This document shows, piece by piece, positions 22,820 to 32,193 of a DNA stretch of 64,000 bases. Source of the stretch: Amycolatopsis sp. 2-15. GTDB taxonomy: Bacteria; Actinomycetota; Actinomycetes; Mycobacteriales; Pseudonocardiaceae. A model generated the notes under the pieces. That model did not search any database and was not told where the DNA came from. It worked only from the letters and a program-made list of their open reading frames with translations. The stretch spans positions 3,048,001 through 3,112,000 of the forward strand of contig NZ_CP127294.1 of NCBI RefSeq assembly GCF_030285625.1. Reading direction: 5' to 3'. A program made the position numbers and the translations under genes. Each line of letters starts with the position of its first letter. Positions within the stretch are counted from its first letter, which is position 1.

Positions 22820-23586
22820 GTGAACGCCATCGGCGAGTTCCTGCGTGCCCGGCGGGCGCTGGTGAGCCCCGCCGACGTCGGCCTGCCCGACGACGGTCCG
22901 CGCCGCGTGCCGGGGCTGCGGCGCGAGGAGCTGGCCGCCGTCGCGGGCGTGAGCGTGGACTACTACGTGCGCCTCGAGCAGGGCCGCGACCGGCACCCGT
23001 CGCCCCAGGTGCTCGACGCGCTGGCCCGCGCCCTCCGCCTGGGCGACGACGGCGCCGCCCACCTGCACCGCCTCGCTTCGCCGCCCCGCGTCACCGGCGG
23101 CGAGCTGCCGACCGGCGTGCGCGAGCTGGTCGAGCACAACGGCGCCCCGGCGCTCGCGTGGGGACGGCGGATGGACGTGCTCGCCGCCAGCCCGCTCGCC
23201 CTCGCGCTGGCGCCGATGTACCGGCCGGGCACCAATCTCGCTCGCGCGTTTTCCTCGACCCCTCGGTGCGTTCGCTGCACCCTGGTTGGGCGGCGATGGC
23301 CCTCAACGTGACGGCGATGCTCCGCGCTCGGACGGCGTTACCCGATCCGGCGCTGGACACCCTCGTCGCCGAGCTGCTGGCGGCCAGCCCGGACTTCGCC
23401 CGGCTCTGGCCCCGCCACGACGTCCGCACGAATGCCGCGCCGCGCAAGGTTTTCCACCACCCGGCGGTGGGTGAGCTGTCGCTGGGGCGGCAGGTGCTGA
23501 CGGTGCCGGGTGGGGAGTGGGATGTGCTGATCTACCACGCTGAACCGGGCAGCGCTGCTGCTCACGCGTTGGCTCGGCTGGTTTAG
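22820..23586 (+). pseudogene. XRE/MmyB-type regulator, frameshifted near 23250
   Basis: The N-terminal frame from GTG 22820 (EFLRARRALVSPADVG, LRREELAAVAGVSVDYYVRLEQGRD helix-turn-helix) runs in phase to NLARAF. Family members continue with VFLDPSVRSLHPGW, which is present in another frame (23158-23586). One missing base in gcgttttcc (about 23247-23253) accounts for the break. The restored protein would be about 256 aa with a MmyB-like ligand-binding domain. Either a true pseudogene or a sequence error; the coding pattern on both sides is otherwise intact. Its stop overlaps the convergent hydrolase by 4 bp. Confidence 0.8.
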
Positions 23587-24206
23587 CTCTCCGGCCAGTC
23601 CTTCGACGCCGTCTTTTCCTCGCCGATCGTGGTGCCCTCGCCGTGGCCGGTGCGGACGGACGTGGCGTCCGGGAGGGAGAAAAGGCGTTCGCGGATGGAC
23701 TTGACGATGGTGGGGTAGTCCGAATAGGACCGTCCGGTGGCGCCGGGGCCGCCGTGGAACAGGGTGTCGCCGGTGAAGAGGACGCCGAGGTCGGGCGCGT
23801 GGAGGCAGACGGCGCCCGGGGCGTGGCCTGGTGTGTGGATCACCTTGAGGTCGGTGCCGGCGATGGTGATGGTCTGGCCGTCGGCCAGGTCGCCGTCCGG
23901 GGCGCGGTCCGGGTGCGTGAGGTCCCAGACGACCCGGTCGGCAGGGTGCAGCAGGATCGGCGCACCGGTGCGTTCGGCGAGGGCGGGGGCGGCGTTGACG
24001 TGGTCGTTGTGGGCGTGGGTGCAGACGATGGCGCGTAGCGCGCGGTCCCCGACCACGTCGGCGATGGCGTTGGCGTCGTGCGCCGCGTCGATCACGATCA
24101 CCTCCGTGTCGTCGCCGACGATCCACACGTTGTTGTCCACGTCCCAGCTGCCGCCGTCGAGCTCGAACACGCCCGAGGTGACCAGGTTCTGCACTATCGC
24201 CGTCAT
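23583..24206 (-). CDS. Metallo-beta-lactamase-fold hydrolase (glyoxalase II-like)
   Basis: 207 aa. Complete zinc site: His64, His66, Asp68, His69 (THAHNDH), the later HTPGHAPGAV histidine, the FTGDTLF aspartate and a C-terminal TGHGEGT histidine. It matches small actinobacterial hydrolases often paired with the mycothiol-dependent formaldehyde dehydrogenase MscR, where an S-formylmycothiol or similar thioester is the proposed substrate. mscR is not next to it here, so the role is tentative. Confidence 0.85.
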   Translation of the reverse strand: MTAIVQNLVTSGVFELDGGSWDVDNNVWIVGDDTEVIVIDAAHDANAIADVVGDRALRAIVCTHAHNDHVNAAPALAERTGAPILLHPADRVVWDLTHPDRAPDGDLADGQTITIAGTDLKVIHTPGHAPGAVCLHAPDLGVLFTGDTLFHGGPGATGRSYSDYPTIVKSIRERLFSLPDATSVRTGHGEGTTIGEEKTASKDWPES

Positions 24207-24272
24207 GGTCTGCAGACCCTAGTGCCCATCCGGCCGTCCAGCCGTATGTCGCCGGTATCTACTTTCGGGTAG

Positions 24273-24289
24273 ACTTACTGCCGGTAAGT
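24273..24289. promoter_or_regulatory. Operator-like palindrome before the ene-reductase
   Basis: acttac-N5-gtaagt, 23 bp upstream of ATG 24312. The form resembles TetR-family operators. Confidence 0.55.
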
Positions 24290-24311
24290 TAGCCGCGAAG
24301 ACGGGAGCGCC

Positions 24312-25532
24312 ATGACCGCCGCTCGGGAACTGCTGGCCGAACCCCTCAAGCTGCGGTGCGGCGCCGTGCTGCCGCATCGCCTGGCGAAATCGGCGTTGAG
24401 CGAGCAGCTCGGTGACCGGCGCAACGCCCCGACGCGCGAGCTCGCCGACCTGTACCGCACGTGGGCGCACGGCGGGGCGGGCCTGCTCGTGACCGGCAAC
24501 GTGATGGTCGACCCCACGGCGCTCGGCGAACCCCGCAACGTCGCGTTGCCCGTCGGCCCCGATCCCGCCGCGTACGAGCCGTGGGCGCGCAGCGTGGCCG
24601 GCACCGACGCGCAGCTGTGGGTGCAGCTCAACCACCCGGGCCGGCAGAGCCCGCGATTCCTTTCCCGCCAACCGGCTGCGCCGTCCGCGGTGCCGTTCGG
24701 CAGCCGCGGGGTGCGGACCGCGTTCGCGGCACCGCGCGCGCTGACCGGCGACGAGATCGAGACGATCGTGGACCGGTTCGCGTTGGCCGCGCGGACGTTC
24801 GTCGACGCCGGGTTCACCGGCGTGCAGCTGCACGGCGCCCACGGTTACCTGATCTCGCAGTTCCTCTCCCCGCTCACGAATCTCCGCGACGACGAGTGGG
24901 GCCGCGACCGCAGCCGCTTCCTGCTGGAGCTCGTGCGACGCGTGCGCGCGGCGGTCGGCGACGCCGTGCCCGTGTCGGTGAAGCTCAACAGCGCCGACTT
25001 CCAGCGCGGCGGCTTCGGCGAGGACGAGTCGCTGCGCGTGGTCCGCGCGCTGAGCGACGCCGGCATCGACCTGCTCGAGATTTCGGGCGGTACCTACGAA
25101 AAAGCCGTGATGATGGGTTCCGGACGCGAGAGCACCGCGCGTCGCGAGGCGTATTTCCTGGACTACGCGGCGAAAGCGCGGCAGGTGAGCGACGTCGCGC
25201 TGATGGTCACCGGCGGCTTCACCACCGCCGCCGGGATGGCGGACGCGTTGCGGTCCGGGGCGTTGGACATGATCGGACTGGGCCGGCCGCTGACCGTGGA
25301 CCCGGAGCTGCCGGGCCGGTTGCTCGCCGGCGAGGACGTGCGCGCGGAACGGCTGTGCCCGCACACCGGGATCCGCCTGGCCGACAGCCTGCTCGAAGTC
25401 CAGTGGCACACGCAGCAGCTGCACCGCTTGGCGGCGGGCAAACCGGCGGACCGCAGCCGCGGCGCGTGGCGCGCGCTGGTGCGGACGGGGATCAACGATC
25501 CGCTGAACGCGTTTCGGCGGGTGCGTGCGTGA
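24312..25532 (+). CDS. NADH:flavin oxidoreductase (Old Yellow Enzyme family)
   Basis: 406 aa FMN-binding TIM barrel. Substrate-binding pair His-Gly-Ala-His appears as VQLHGAHGYLISQFLSP; the FMN/phosphate loops are GGFTTAAGMADALRSGALDMIGLGRPL. The N-terminal LKLRCGAVLPHRLAKSALSE replaces the classical NRI motif with a K-S version found in one OYE subgroup. Alkene or enone reduction is expected; physiological substrate unknown. The last 41 bp overlap the convergent Pr6Pr gene. Confidence 0.9.
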   Translation: MTAARELLAEPLKLRCGAVLPHRLAKSALSEQLGDRRNAPTRELADLYRTWAHGGAGLLVTGNVMVDPTALGEPRNVALPVGPDPAAYEPWARSVAGTDAQLWVQLNHPGRQSPRFLSRQPAAPSAVPFGSRGVRTAFAAPRALTGDEIETIVDRFALAARTFVDAGFTGVQLHGAHGYLISQFLSPLTNLRDDEWGRDRSRFLLELVRRVRAAVGDAVPVSVKLNSADFQRGGFGEDESLRVVRALSDAGIDLLEISGGTYEKAVMMGSGRESTARREAYFLDYAAKARQVSDVALMVTGGFTTAAGMADALRSGALDMIGLGRPLTVDPELPGRLLAGEDVRAERLCPHTGIRLADSLLEVQWHTQQLHRLAAGKPADRSRGAWRALVRTGINDPLNAFRRVRA

Positions 25533-26145
25533 GCCAGCCGTCGAGGACCTTCGCGACGCTCGCCAGCGCGACGAACAGCACGGCGATGAGCACGCAGTTC
25601 ACGGCCACGCGGCCGTAGCCGAGCTCGGCGGCGTTGACGAACGGGTACGGGTAGAAGCCGCCCTGCGCACCGCGGATCAGGGTGAACGCCAGCCACGCCG
25701 GCGGCCAGCAGGCCGACCACGCGACCGCGCGCCACTGCAGGACGCGCGGCGACGCGACGAGGAACCCGAGCACCGCGATGATCGGCGACACGGTGTGCAG
25801 CATGACGTCGGCGAACAGGGCCGCGCCGCTGAGGTCGAGCAGGCCGGACAGCGCGACGTGGTAGACCACGCCGGTCACCGCGATGCCGATCAGCGCGTCG
25901 AGCCACAGCACGCGCAGCAGCCCGTTGGCCCGCGCGCCTGCTCCTGCCGCGAACGCGACGGAGGCCAGCAGCACCAGCACGTTCGACTCGATGGTGAAGT
26001 ACGCGAACATGTTGGCGACGCGCGCGCCTGCCGACGCGTAGCGGCCCGGCGTTCCCGCGCTCACGAAGCCCTGCGTGACCAGGCCGATCAGGACCACGAG
26101 GGCCGTCACCCCGAACCAGATCCGGGTCAGTCGCGTCGGTGGCAT
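25492..26145 (-). CDS. Pr6Pr family integral membrane protein
   Basis: 217 aa with six predicted transmembrane helices and a short basic C-terminus. The sequence FAYFTIESNVLVLL, HTVSPIIAVLGFL and GFYPYPFVN are typical of the Pr6Pr family (six prolines near helix ends). Function of the family unknown. The 3' end lies 41 bp inside the convergent ene-reductase gene. Confidence 0.85.
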   Translation of the reverse strand: MPPTRLTRIWFGVTALVVLIGLVTQGFVSAGTPGRYASAGARVANMFAYFTIESNVLVLLASVAFAAGAGARANGLLRVLWLDALIGIAVTGVVYHVALSGLLDLSGAALFADVMLHTVSPIIAVLGFLVASPRVLQWRAVAWSACWPPAWLAFTLIRGAQGGFYPYPFVNAAELGYGRVAVNCVLIAVLFVALASVAKVLDGWLTHAPAETRSADR

Positions 26146-26215
26146 GCGGTGAGATTACGGTTGCGGCCTGCTCGGACCCAGCCGAAACGACGCGGTGTCA
26201 CCCCGTCGGGGGTGC

Positions 26216-26683
26216 TCAGGCCGGCGGCTCGCGCAGGCGTTCGGTGACCGTGCGAAGGGTGTGCAGCTCCGCGGCGGACAGCCGGGAGGTCACGAGCCGG
26301 CGGACGCCGTCGAAGTGGGTGTCCATCGCCGTGGCGAGGAGCTTTTCGCCGGTCTCGGTCAGCTGCGCGTCGACGGCTTGCTGACCGGGCTGTGACACGC
26401 GGGCCACGAGGCCGCGGCTGCGGAGCCGGGTGATCAGCTTGGTCACGCCACCGCGGCTGACCACCAGTTTCTCTGCGAGATCCTTCATGCGGCACCGGCC
26501 GCCGGGCTGGAGCCACAGCTGGTAGAGCGTGTCGAACTCGGCGATCGACAGGTCGTGGTCCGCGCGCAGTTCGGCGTCGAGTACGCCGAGCACGCGTGCT
26601 TCCAGTTCGAGCAGCCCGCGCCAGGCGAGCAGTTCGTCCTCCGACAGGTGGGGCACCGGGCGTTCCCCGTGCGTCGCGGTCAC
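26216..26683 (-). CDS. MarR-family transcriptional regulator
   Basis: 155 aa winged-helix repressor; recognition helix region LAEKLVVSRGGVTKLITRLRSRGL and the wing are clear. It is divergent from the VOC/maleylacetate reductase operon, with a 9-bp inverted repeat at 26735-26760 in between. Likely an aromatic-compound sensor controlling that operon and itself. Confidence 0.9.
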   Translation of the reverse strand: MTATHGERPVPHLSEDELLAWRGLLELEARVLGVLDAELRADHDLSIAEFDTLYQLWLQPGGRCRMKDLAEKLVVSRGGVTKLITRLRSRGLVARVSQPGQQAVDAQLTETGEKLLATAMDTHFDGVRRLVTSRLSAAELHTLRTVTERLREPPA

Positions 26684-26734
26684 GCCCCCACCGTAACCGA
26701 GCGTGCACGTTGGTCCGGGAGGGGCCTTTCCGGA

Positions 26735-26760
26735 AATCTCGTTGACGGGGAAACGAGATT
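26735..26760. promoter_or_regulatory. Probable MarR operator
   Basis: Perfect inverted repeat aatctcgtt-N8-aacgagatt, 48 bases before the VOC start and 51 bases before the MarR start, i.e. centred in the divergent promoter region. Arm length and spacing fit MarR dimers. Confidence 0.72.
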
Positions 26761-26808
26761 GCGCGTACCGTCATTCTCACAGCTCCGGGAACAGCGAAAG
26801 GAATCGTC

Positions 26809-27381
26809 ATGGGTATTCGGACGACCGGGTGTCATCACATGGCTTTCGTGACCAACGACATGGAAGAAACCGTGAAGTTCTACAACGGGGTGCTCGGGTT
26901 TCCCATTGTGGTGACGCTGCAACTGCCCGACCCGGACCCGTTTCCCGGTGCGGTGCCCGGGAACCTCGCCGGCAGCAGGCACTACTTCTTCCGCATCAGC
27001 GAGCAGGACACGATCGCGTTCTTCGAGTTCAAGGACGTCGAGATCGCCGCGGACAACTCGTTGCTCGGGGCGGGCAACCACCTCGCGATCACCGTGCCTT
27101 CCGAGGGGGAACTGCAGCACGCGAAATCGGTGCTGGAGGAGAACGGGATCAAGGTCAACAGCGAACTCGACCACGGGTTCTGCCACTCGATCTACTTCGA
27201 GGACCCGGTGAACAAGATCGCGCTGGAGTTCGCCACGTGGCAGCACCCGTGCGATGTCGCGCAGCCGTTCCTGCAGGACTCCGAGCCGGTGCCGGCGGCG
27301 CTGGCCGCGATCGGCGCGGACGTCTACGGGGAGCACCTGCTGCAGTACACGCCGGACGGCCACGGTGGCGCGGACCGCTGA
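26809..27381 (+). CDS. VOC-family (extradiol-dioxygenase-like) protein
   Basis: 190 aa with two beta-alpha-beta-beta-beta modules. Candidate metal ligands are His in TGCHHMAF, His in FCHSIYFED and Glu in NKIALEFATW, so a metal-dependent dioxygenase or lyase is plausible. ATG 26809 has GAAAGGA upstream. It overlaps the next gene by 17 bp and is transcribed away from marR. Together with a maleylacetate reductase-like partner it suggests breakdown of an aromatic ring, inferred from context. Confidence 0.85.
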   Translation: MGIRTTGCHHMAFVTNDMEETVKFYNGVLGFPIVVTLQLPDPDPFPGAVPGNLAGSRHYFFRISEQDTIAFFEFKDVEIAADNSLLGAGNHLAITVPSEGELQHAKSVLEENGIKVNSELDHGFCHSIYFEDPVNKIALEFATWQHPCDVAQPFLQDSEPVPAALAAIGADVYGEHLLQYTPDGHGGADR

Positions 27382-28426
27382 ACCCGTCCGCCGGTCCCGC
27401 GACGCCGCGCCCGAGCAGAACCTGGTGTGGGGCAGCGGATCCCTGCGGGAACTCCCGGCGATGACCGACGTCCTGGATTGCCGCCGCGTGCTGGCGGTGG
27501 CGTCCCGGTCGGCGGATCCGGCCGTCGCCCGGCTGCCGGGACTGCTCGGCGGGCGCTACCTCGGCCGGTGGTCGGACGTGCCCGCGCACGTGCCTGCCCA
27601 CCAGGCCAACCTGGCCGTCGGCTCGGCGCAGGAAACCCACGCCGACGCAGTCCTGGCCATCGGCGGCGGCTCGGCGATCGGGCTGGGCAAGATCGTTTCC
27701 CTTGCGCTGCGGCTGCCGCTGATCGCGGTTCCGACCACCTTCTCCGGGTCGGAACGCACGTCGCGCTACTTCGTCACCACCGACCGCGGCAAGGAAACGG
27801 GGACGTCCGGCCGGGTTCTGCCGCGCGCGGTGCTCTACGACCCCGACCTGGTCGCGGGGCTGCCCCGCGAGGTCGTGGCGGGCAGTGGCATCGCCGCCGT
27901 TGCGCATTGCTTGGAGGTGCTGTGCCATCCGGCAAGCGAGGAAGCTCTTGCGTCGGCTCGTGAGGGGTTGCTTCTGCTGTGGGACAGCCTCGCTTCTCTC
28001 ACCGGCGGCGCTGATGACCTCTCGACGCGCCAAGACGCCTTGGCCGGCGCCGGCCTGGCCGGGCACGCGCTGCACGAGCTCGGTCGGCCCGGTGTGGTGC
28101 ACCAGATTTGTGATCTGCTGTCCACGCGGTGCGGGCAAGGCCTTCTGTACGCGCTGTTTCTACCGCTCGTACTGCGCGCGTACGGAGACGCAGCCGACGG
28201 GGCGCGTGCCGCACTGGCGGAGCTACGACCCGGGGTGTCGGCTGAGCAGGCAGTGGCCGAGTTCGCGGTGCGGCTGGGCTTGACCGCGGAGGCCGACCCG
28301 CGGCGGGCTGCGAGCGCGGTTGGACTTGGCGCGGCTGAGCTTCGGCCGTTGCTTGCCGAGTTGTCCGTGGCAGCAGGGGATCGGGCGGAAGCGGCGGTGT
28401 TCGAGCGTTTGGCTGCGAGCTGCTGA
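27365..28426 (+). CDS. Maleylacetate reductase-like iron-containing alcohol dehydrogenase
   Basis: 353 aa, the typical length of maleylacetate reductases. The nucleotide motif GGGS at 100-103 (AIGGGSAIGLGK), the PTTFSGSE loop, and the metal-site helices AGSGIAAVAHCLE and AGHALHELGRPGVVHQ are visible. Such enzymes reduce maleylacetate to 3-oxoadipate with NAD(P)H after ring cleavage of hydroxyquinol or chlorocatechols. No hydroxyquinol dioxygenase of the intradiol type is nearby; the adjacent VOC protein may take that place. GTG 27365 chosen; it lies within the end of the VOC gene. Confidence 0.85.
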   Translation: MARTAEPVRRSRDAAPEQNLVWGSGSLRELPAMTDVLDCRRVLAVASRSADPAVARLPGLLGGRYLGRWSDVPAHVPAHQANLAVGSAQETHADAVLAIGGGSAIGLGKIVSLALRLPLIAVPTTFSGSERTSRYFVTTDRGKETGTSGRVLPRAVLYDPDLVAGLPREVVAGSGIAAVAHCLEVLCHPASEEALASAREGLLLLWDSLASLTGGADDLSTRQDALAGAGLAGHALHELGRPGVVHQICDLLSTRCGQGLLYALFLPLVLRAYGDAADGARAALAELRPGVSAEQAVAEFAVRLGLTAEADPRRAASAVGLGAAELRPLLAELSVAAGDRAEAAVFERLAASC

Positions 28427-28445
28427 CTTGCCTCGGCGACAAGCC

Positions 28446-28483
28446 CGGCGAAGGGCGCGACTCACGAGCCGCGCCCTTCGCCG
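28446..28483. terminator. Bidirectional hairpin terminator
   Basis: Perfect 14-bp stem (cggcgaagggcgcg / cgcgcccttcgccg) with a 10-base loop between convergent genes. Confidence 0.8.
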
Positions 28484-28501
28484 TAGTTGTTCAGAGCCGC
28501 G

Positions 28502-29791
28502 TCAGCGAAGCGCCTTCACCAAGGCGGGGACGAAGACCGACGCGTCGACCGTGCCCCAGCCGCTGGCGATGTCGAAGCCCGGGGCGGCGGTGAAGCCCTC
28601 GACGCCGTCCTGGCTGTTGTCGCCGGTGGTGACGTCGACGATGCCCGCCTTGGCACCCTTTGGGCCGAGCTTTTCGTAGAGGGCCGGGTTGATCTGGCCG
28701 AGCTTGGCGTGGTTGGCCTGCACCGCCAGGGCGAGCACGCCGGCGAACAGCGGTGCCGACTGCGACGTGCCGGAAACGCCTTCCATGCTGATGTCCGGGA
28801 ATGAGCGCATCTTGCTGCCGGTGATCTTCTTGACGCTGTCCTGCCACGCCGGGCGCGCGTAGGCCTTCGACAGGCCCGCGCCTTCGCCGAAGCCGTTGTC
28901 GGCGACGTTCACAAGGTCGTCCGGCTTCGTGCGGGCGCCGGTGGAGTCGAGGTGCAGCTGCGTGCCGCCGAGGGTGGTCACGCGCGGGTCGCTGGCCGGC
29001 CAGCTCGCGACGCGGTACGGGTAGTTGCCCGGGCCCTGCAGGAAGCCGCCGGTCGGGCCGTCGTCACCCGAGGACGCGACCATCGTGATGCCGGCCTTGC
29101 TCGCGCGCTCCAGCGCCGGGTCGAGCGTTTTGATGGACTGGAACGACGGGAAGTTCTCCTCCGTGGTGCCGAAGCTCATCGAGATCACGTCGGTGAGCTT
29201 GTGCTTCGTGAGGTAGTCGACGGCGTTCATCATCTCGGGCAGGCCGGTGAAGCCCTGCGTCTCGGCGACCGGCGTCGCGGCGACGATGATCTTCGCGTTG
29301 GGCGCCATCGCGTGCATCATCGTGACGTCGAGGTCGGTCTCGCCGCCCCAGGACTCGCAGGTCGCCGTGTCGACGCCCGGGTCGGTGCACGCCGGGACCG
29401 AGCCCGACGGCTGGAGCACCTCGACGTTGGCCGGCGGCAGGCCGTGGCGCTGGGAGTACTCGTCGAGCACCTGCTTCACCTGGTCGTCGCCGAACGACAC
29501 CAGCGTGGTGACGGTGGCGCCCGCCCCCGTGATGCCCTGGTTCCACAGCTTCGTGGCGTTGTACGCGACGCTTTCCCTGGGCAGCGCGGACATCGCCGCG
29601 TCGAGCTTCGCGACGCGATCGGCCACCGTGTGCGCGCCGATGAACGACTTCGCCGCCGCCGAGAAGTGGTGCAGCGACGGAGCCGGCGCGTTCGTGGCCG
29701 CGCCGGCCGGAGCCGCCACGGCCGTGACGGCCAGCGCGACACCCGCGAGCAGGGTCATCGGCCGGACGGCGGACCGAACCCGAAAAGTCAT
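28502..29791 (-). CDS. Secreted S53 (sedolisin) serine-carboxyl peptidase
   Basis: 429 aa. Signal peptide with an A-x-A cut near residue 31. The sedolisin triad is present: Glu151 and Asp155 (GGETDLDV) and Ser343 (SGTSQSAP), with the oxyanion Asp243 (SSGDDGP). There is no large N-terminal pro-domain of the usual size (about 180 aa), so this is a short-form sedolisin. Acid-active extracellular proteolysis is expected. Transcribed from 29.8 kb, separate from ligB by about 125 bp. Confidence 0.9.
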   Translation of the reverse strand: MTFRVRSAVRPMTLLAGVALAVTAVAAPAGAATNAPAPSLHHFSAAAKSFIGAHTVADRVAKLDAAMSALPRESVAYNATKLWNQGITGAGATVTTLVSFGDDQVKQVLDEYSQRHGLPPANVEVLQPSGSVPACTDPGVDTATCESWGGETDLDVTMMHAMAPNAKIIVAATPVAETQGFTGLPEMMNAVDYLTKHKLTDVISMSFGTTEENFPSFQSIKTLDPALERASKAGITMVASSGDDGPTGGFLQGPGNYPYRVASWPASDPRVTTLGGTQLHLDSTGARTKPDDLVNVADNGFGEGAGLSKAYARPAWQDSVKKITGSKMRSFPDISMEGVSGTSQSAPLFAGVLALAVQANHAKLGQINPALYEKLGPKGAKAGIVDVTTGDNSQDGVEGFTAAPGFDIASGWGTVDASVFVPALVKALR

Positions 29792-29915
29792 GTCGTCTCC
29801 CCAGTGGTGAGCGATGCGGTACCGCCCACTCTCATGCATCGCCGGAGGGGACAACATCGACTTTCGTCTGGCCTTTCGGCCGCGGCCGGGCGAATTGACC
29901 GGTGGTGTCCGGATG

Positions 29916-31439
29916 TCATTCGGCCCGATCACCTCGCAGGAGGCCGCGCACGGTGTCGATCGTGTCGGCGTCGGCTGCTTCCTTGTCCGGCCGGTACCGC
30001 ACCACGCGCGCGAACCGCAGCGCCAGCCCGCCGGGGTAGCGCGTGCTGATCTGCGCGCCGTCGAGTTCGATCTCCACGACGACCTCGGGCCGCACGTACA
30101 CGGTGTAGCTGTCGCGGTGGGTCTCGATCTCCTGGAACCGCTTCGTCTGCCACGCCAGCAGCTCATCGGTCATGCCCTTGAACGTCTTGCCCACCATGAT
30201 CGGCGGCCCGCCGTCCGGGTCGCGCGCGCCGAGGTGCAGGTTGGACAGCGTGCCCGTGCGCCGCCCGTGGCCCCACTCCACCGCGAGCACGACCAGGTCG
30301 ATGGTGTGCACCGGCTTCACCTTGAGCCACGCGCGGCCCCGGCGCCCCGCCGCGTACGGCGACGTCAGGTCCTTCACCATCACGCCCTCGTGGCCGCCCG
30401 CCATCGCCGCGTCGAGCACCGCCGCCGCGTCGGGCGGCTCCACCTCGCCGGGGATCACGTGCTCGCCCGCGACCTTCCGCAGCGCCGCGTTGCGTTCCGA
30501 CAGCGGCGCGTCGAGCAGGTCCACGCCGTCGAGATGCAGGCAGTCGAAGAAGTACGGCCGCAGCAGTAGCGCCCGCACCTGTTCCTCGCGCGTGCTGCCG
30601 AAGCGGCTCATCGTCTCCTGGAACGGCCGCGGCCGGCCGTCGTCGGTGAGCGCGAGTGTCTCGCCGTCGAGCACCACCGACTCGCACGGCAGCGCTCGCA
30701 CGAGGTCCACCAGCTCGGAGACGCTGGCCGTGATCTCCCGCAACGTGCGTGTGTACACGTGTACTTCCGTGCCCTGGCGGTGAACCTGGATGCGTGCACC
30801 GTCCATTTTGTACTCGACGATCGCGTGCTCGTGTTCCGCCACCGCCTCGTCGAGCGATTCCGCGGGCGAAGCGAGCATCGGTTTGATCGGGCGCCCCAGC
30901 GTGAGTCGGAACTCGGCCAGCCGCGCCGCACCGCCCGTCATCGCCGCGTATCCCGTGACGGAAAGCTTGCCGGACAACATGAACGCCCGCCGCACGTCCG
31001 CGGCGTCCACCTCGGCCGCCGCCGCGACGGCGTCGACCATCACGCCCTCCAGCGCGCCCTGCCGCAGCTCCCCGGTGACCAGCCGGAAGAGGAACTCCTG
31101 CTCGCCGCGGGTGAGCCGCGTGAACAACGCCGTGAGCACGTCGGCCCGGCGCTTGACCGACCCCGCCCCCGATGCCGCCGCGACCTCCGTGAGCGCCGCG
31201 TCGACCTCCCGCACCTCGACGCTCGGCTCCGGTGTCGGCTCGACGGCCAGCTCCGCGAGCGTGCGCCACCCCGCGCCCAGCCGGTCCTGCGCCGTCTGCC
31301 CCGTGAGGTACGCGATCACGGCCGGCAGCTCGGCCGTCTCGGCGGCGCGCAGCACCGCGGCGAGGGTGGCGATCTTCGCCTTCCTCGACCGGGTGGCCGC
31401 CAGCTCGGCGGACGCGGTGACGATGTGGGTGAGCAGCAC
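29916..31439 (-). CDS. ligB: ATP-dependent DNA ligase B
   Basis: 507 aa, the same length as mycobacterial LigB. DNA-binding domain (about 1-175), then the adenylation domain with the nucleophilic Lys211 in EYKMDGAR, motif III (FDCLHLDGVDLLD), motif IV (GHEGVMVKD), motif V (WLKVKP), and an OB-fold C-terminus. Joins nicks with ATP; non-essential companion to the NAD-dependent LigA in actinobacteria. GTG 31439 is the family start. The same reading frame happens to stay open into the upstream gene only because of that gene's frameshift. Confidence 0.94.
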   Translation of the reverse strand: MLLTHIVTASAELAATRSRKAKIATLAAVLRAAETAELPAVIAYLTGQTAQDRLGAGWRTLAELAVEPTPEPSVEVREVDAALTEVAAASGAGSVKRRADVLTALFTRLTRGEQEFLFRLVTGELRQGALEGVMVDAVAAAAEVDAADVRRAFMLSGKLSVTGYAAMTGGAARLAEFRLTLGRPIKPMLASPAESLDEAVAEHEHAIVEYKMDGARIQVHRQGTEVHVYTRTLREITASVSELVDLVRALPCESVVLDGETLALTDDGRPRPFQETMSRFGSTREEQVRALLLRPYFFDCLHLDGVDLLDAPLSERNAALRKVAGEHVIPGEVEPPDAAAVLDAAMAGGHEGVMVKDLTSPYAAGRRGRAWLKVKPVHTIDLVVLAVEWGHGRRTGTLSNLHLGARDPDGGPPIMVGKTFKGMTDELLAWQTKRFQEIETHRDSYTVYVRPEVVVEIELDGAQISTRYPGGLALRFARVVRYRPDKEAADADTIDTVRGLLRGDRAE

Positions 31440-31501
31440 CCGACCATCATGACCCGCGGCACCGACAGTTTCCCGGTGAAGCGCGACTGACCTGGGAAAC
31501 G

Positions 31502-32090
31502 TCAGGCCGGGTACGGTTCGGCCCTCCGCGCCGACCGCAGCGCGCCCGCCCACCAGGCCAGCTGGTCGAGCAGCGTTTTCGCGTACGCGGCGACGTGTGG
31601 GTCGAGCGGATGACCGTCCTCCCCACGCGGTGAAGTAGTTCGGGAAGGCGAGGCCGTCGCGGATGGTCACTGCGTGCAGTTCGGTCAGTACGTTCTCCAG
31701 GTGCAGCACCGCGTGCCGGCCGCCGGCCGCACCGCCGTAGCTGACGAACGCGACGGGCTTGGCCGTCCACTGCGTGAAGTGCCAGTCGATGGCGGCCTTC
31801 AGCGACGCGGGATAACTGTGGTTGTACTCCGGGGTGACGACGAGGACGGCGTCCGCGCTTTCCAGCGCCGAGGTCAGCACCGCCATCCCGGCGGGGCGCG
31901 GGTAGCTGTTGCCTGCGTACTTGGGGGGTGCCGCGGGCAGCGACAGCGGGATCTCGACGTCCGCCAGGTCGACGACCTCGACCTCGAACCCGCCGTGCTC
32001 CCGGGCCCGCTCGGCCACCCACGAGGCGACGATCGGGCCGAACCGGCCGTCGCGGACGCTGCCGACGATGATCACGAGTTTGTAAGCCAT
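31502..32090 (-). pseudogene. NADPH-dependent FMN reductase, frameshifted near 31622
   Basis: From ATG 32090: flavodoxin-like fold with VIIVGSVRDGRFGPIVASW, VTPEYNHSYPASLKAAIDW (flavin loop) and FVSYGGAAGG. Phase is lost at FTAW, in a run of four G (cccc, 31621-31624). Removing one base restores EDGHPLDP and a stop at 31502, for 195 aa, the family length. In the given sequence the frame instead runs on into ligB. Divergent from an MmyB-type regulator 103 bp away. Confidence 0.85.
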
Positions 32091-32193
32091 GGTCACCACA
32101 GTGCGGTCCGGCCGAGGCGGTAACCAGACCGCGCTCAGGCTGGCCCCCCTGCGGCCACGCTGAGCACGCCCGAACCGGCTTATGCTCGGTGAC

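Noticed and set aside
22820..23586. Programmed frameshift in the MmyB-type regulator
   Set aside because: The gttttcc site lacks a slippery heptamer with a downstream stimulatory structure that I can see; mutation or sequence error is simpler.
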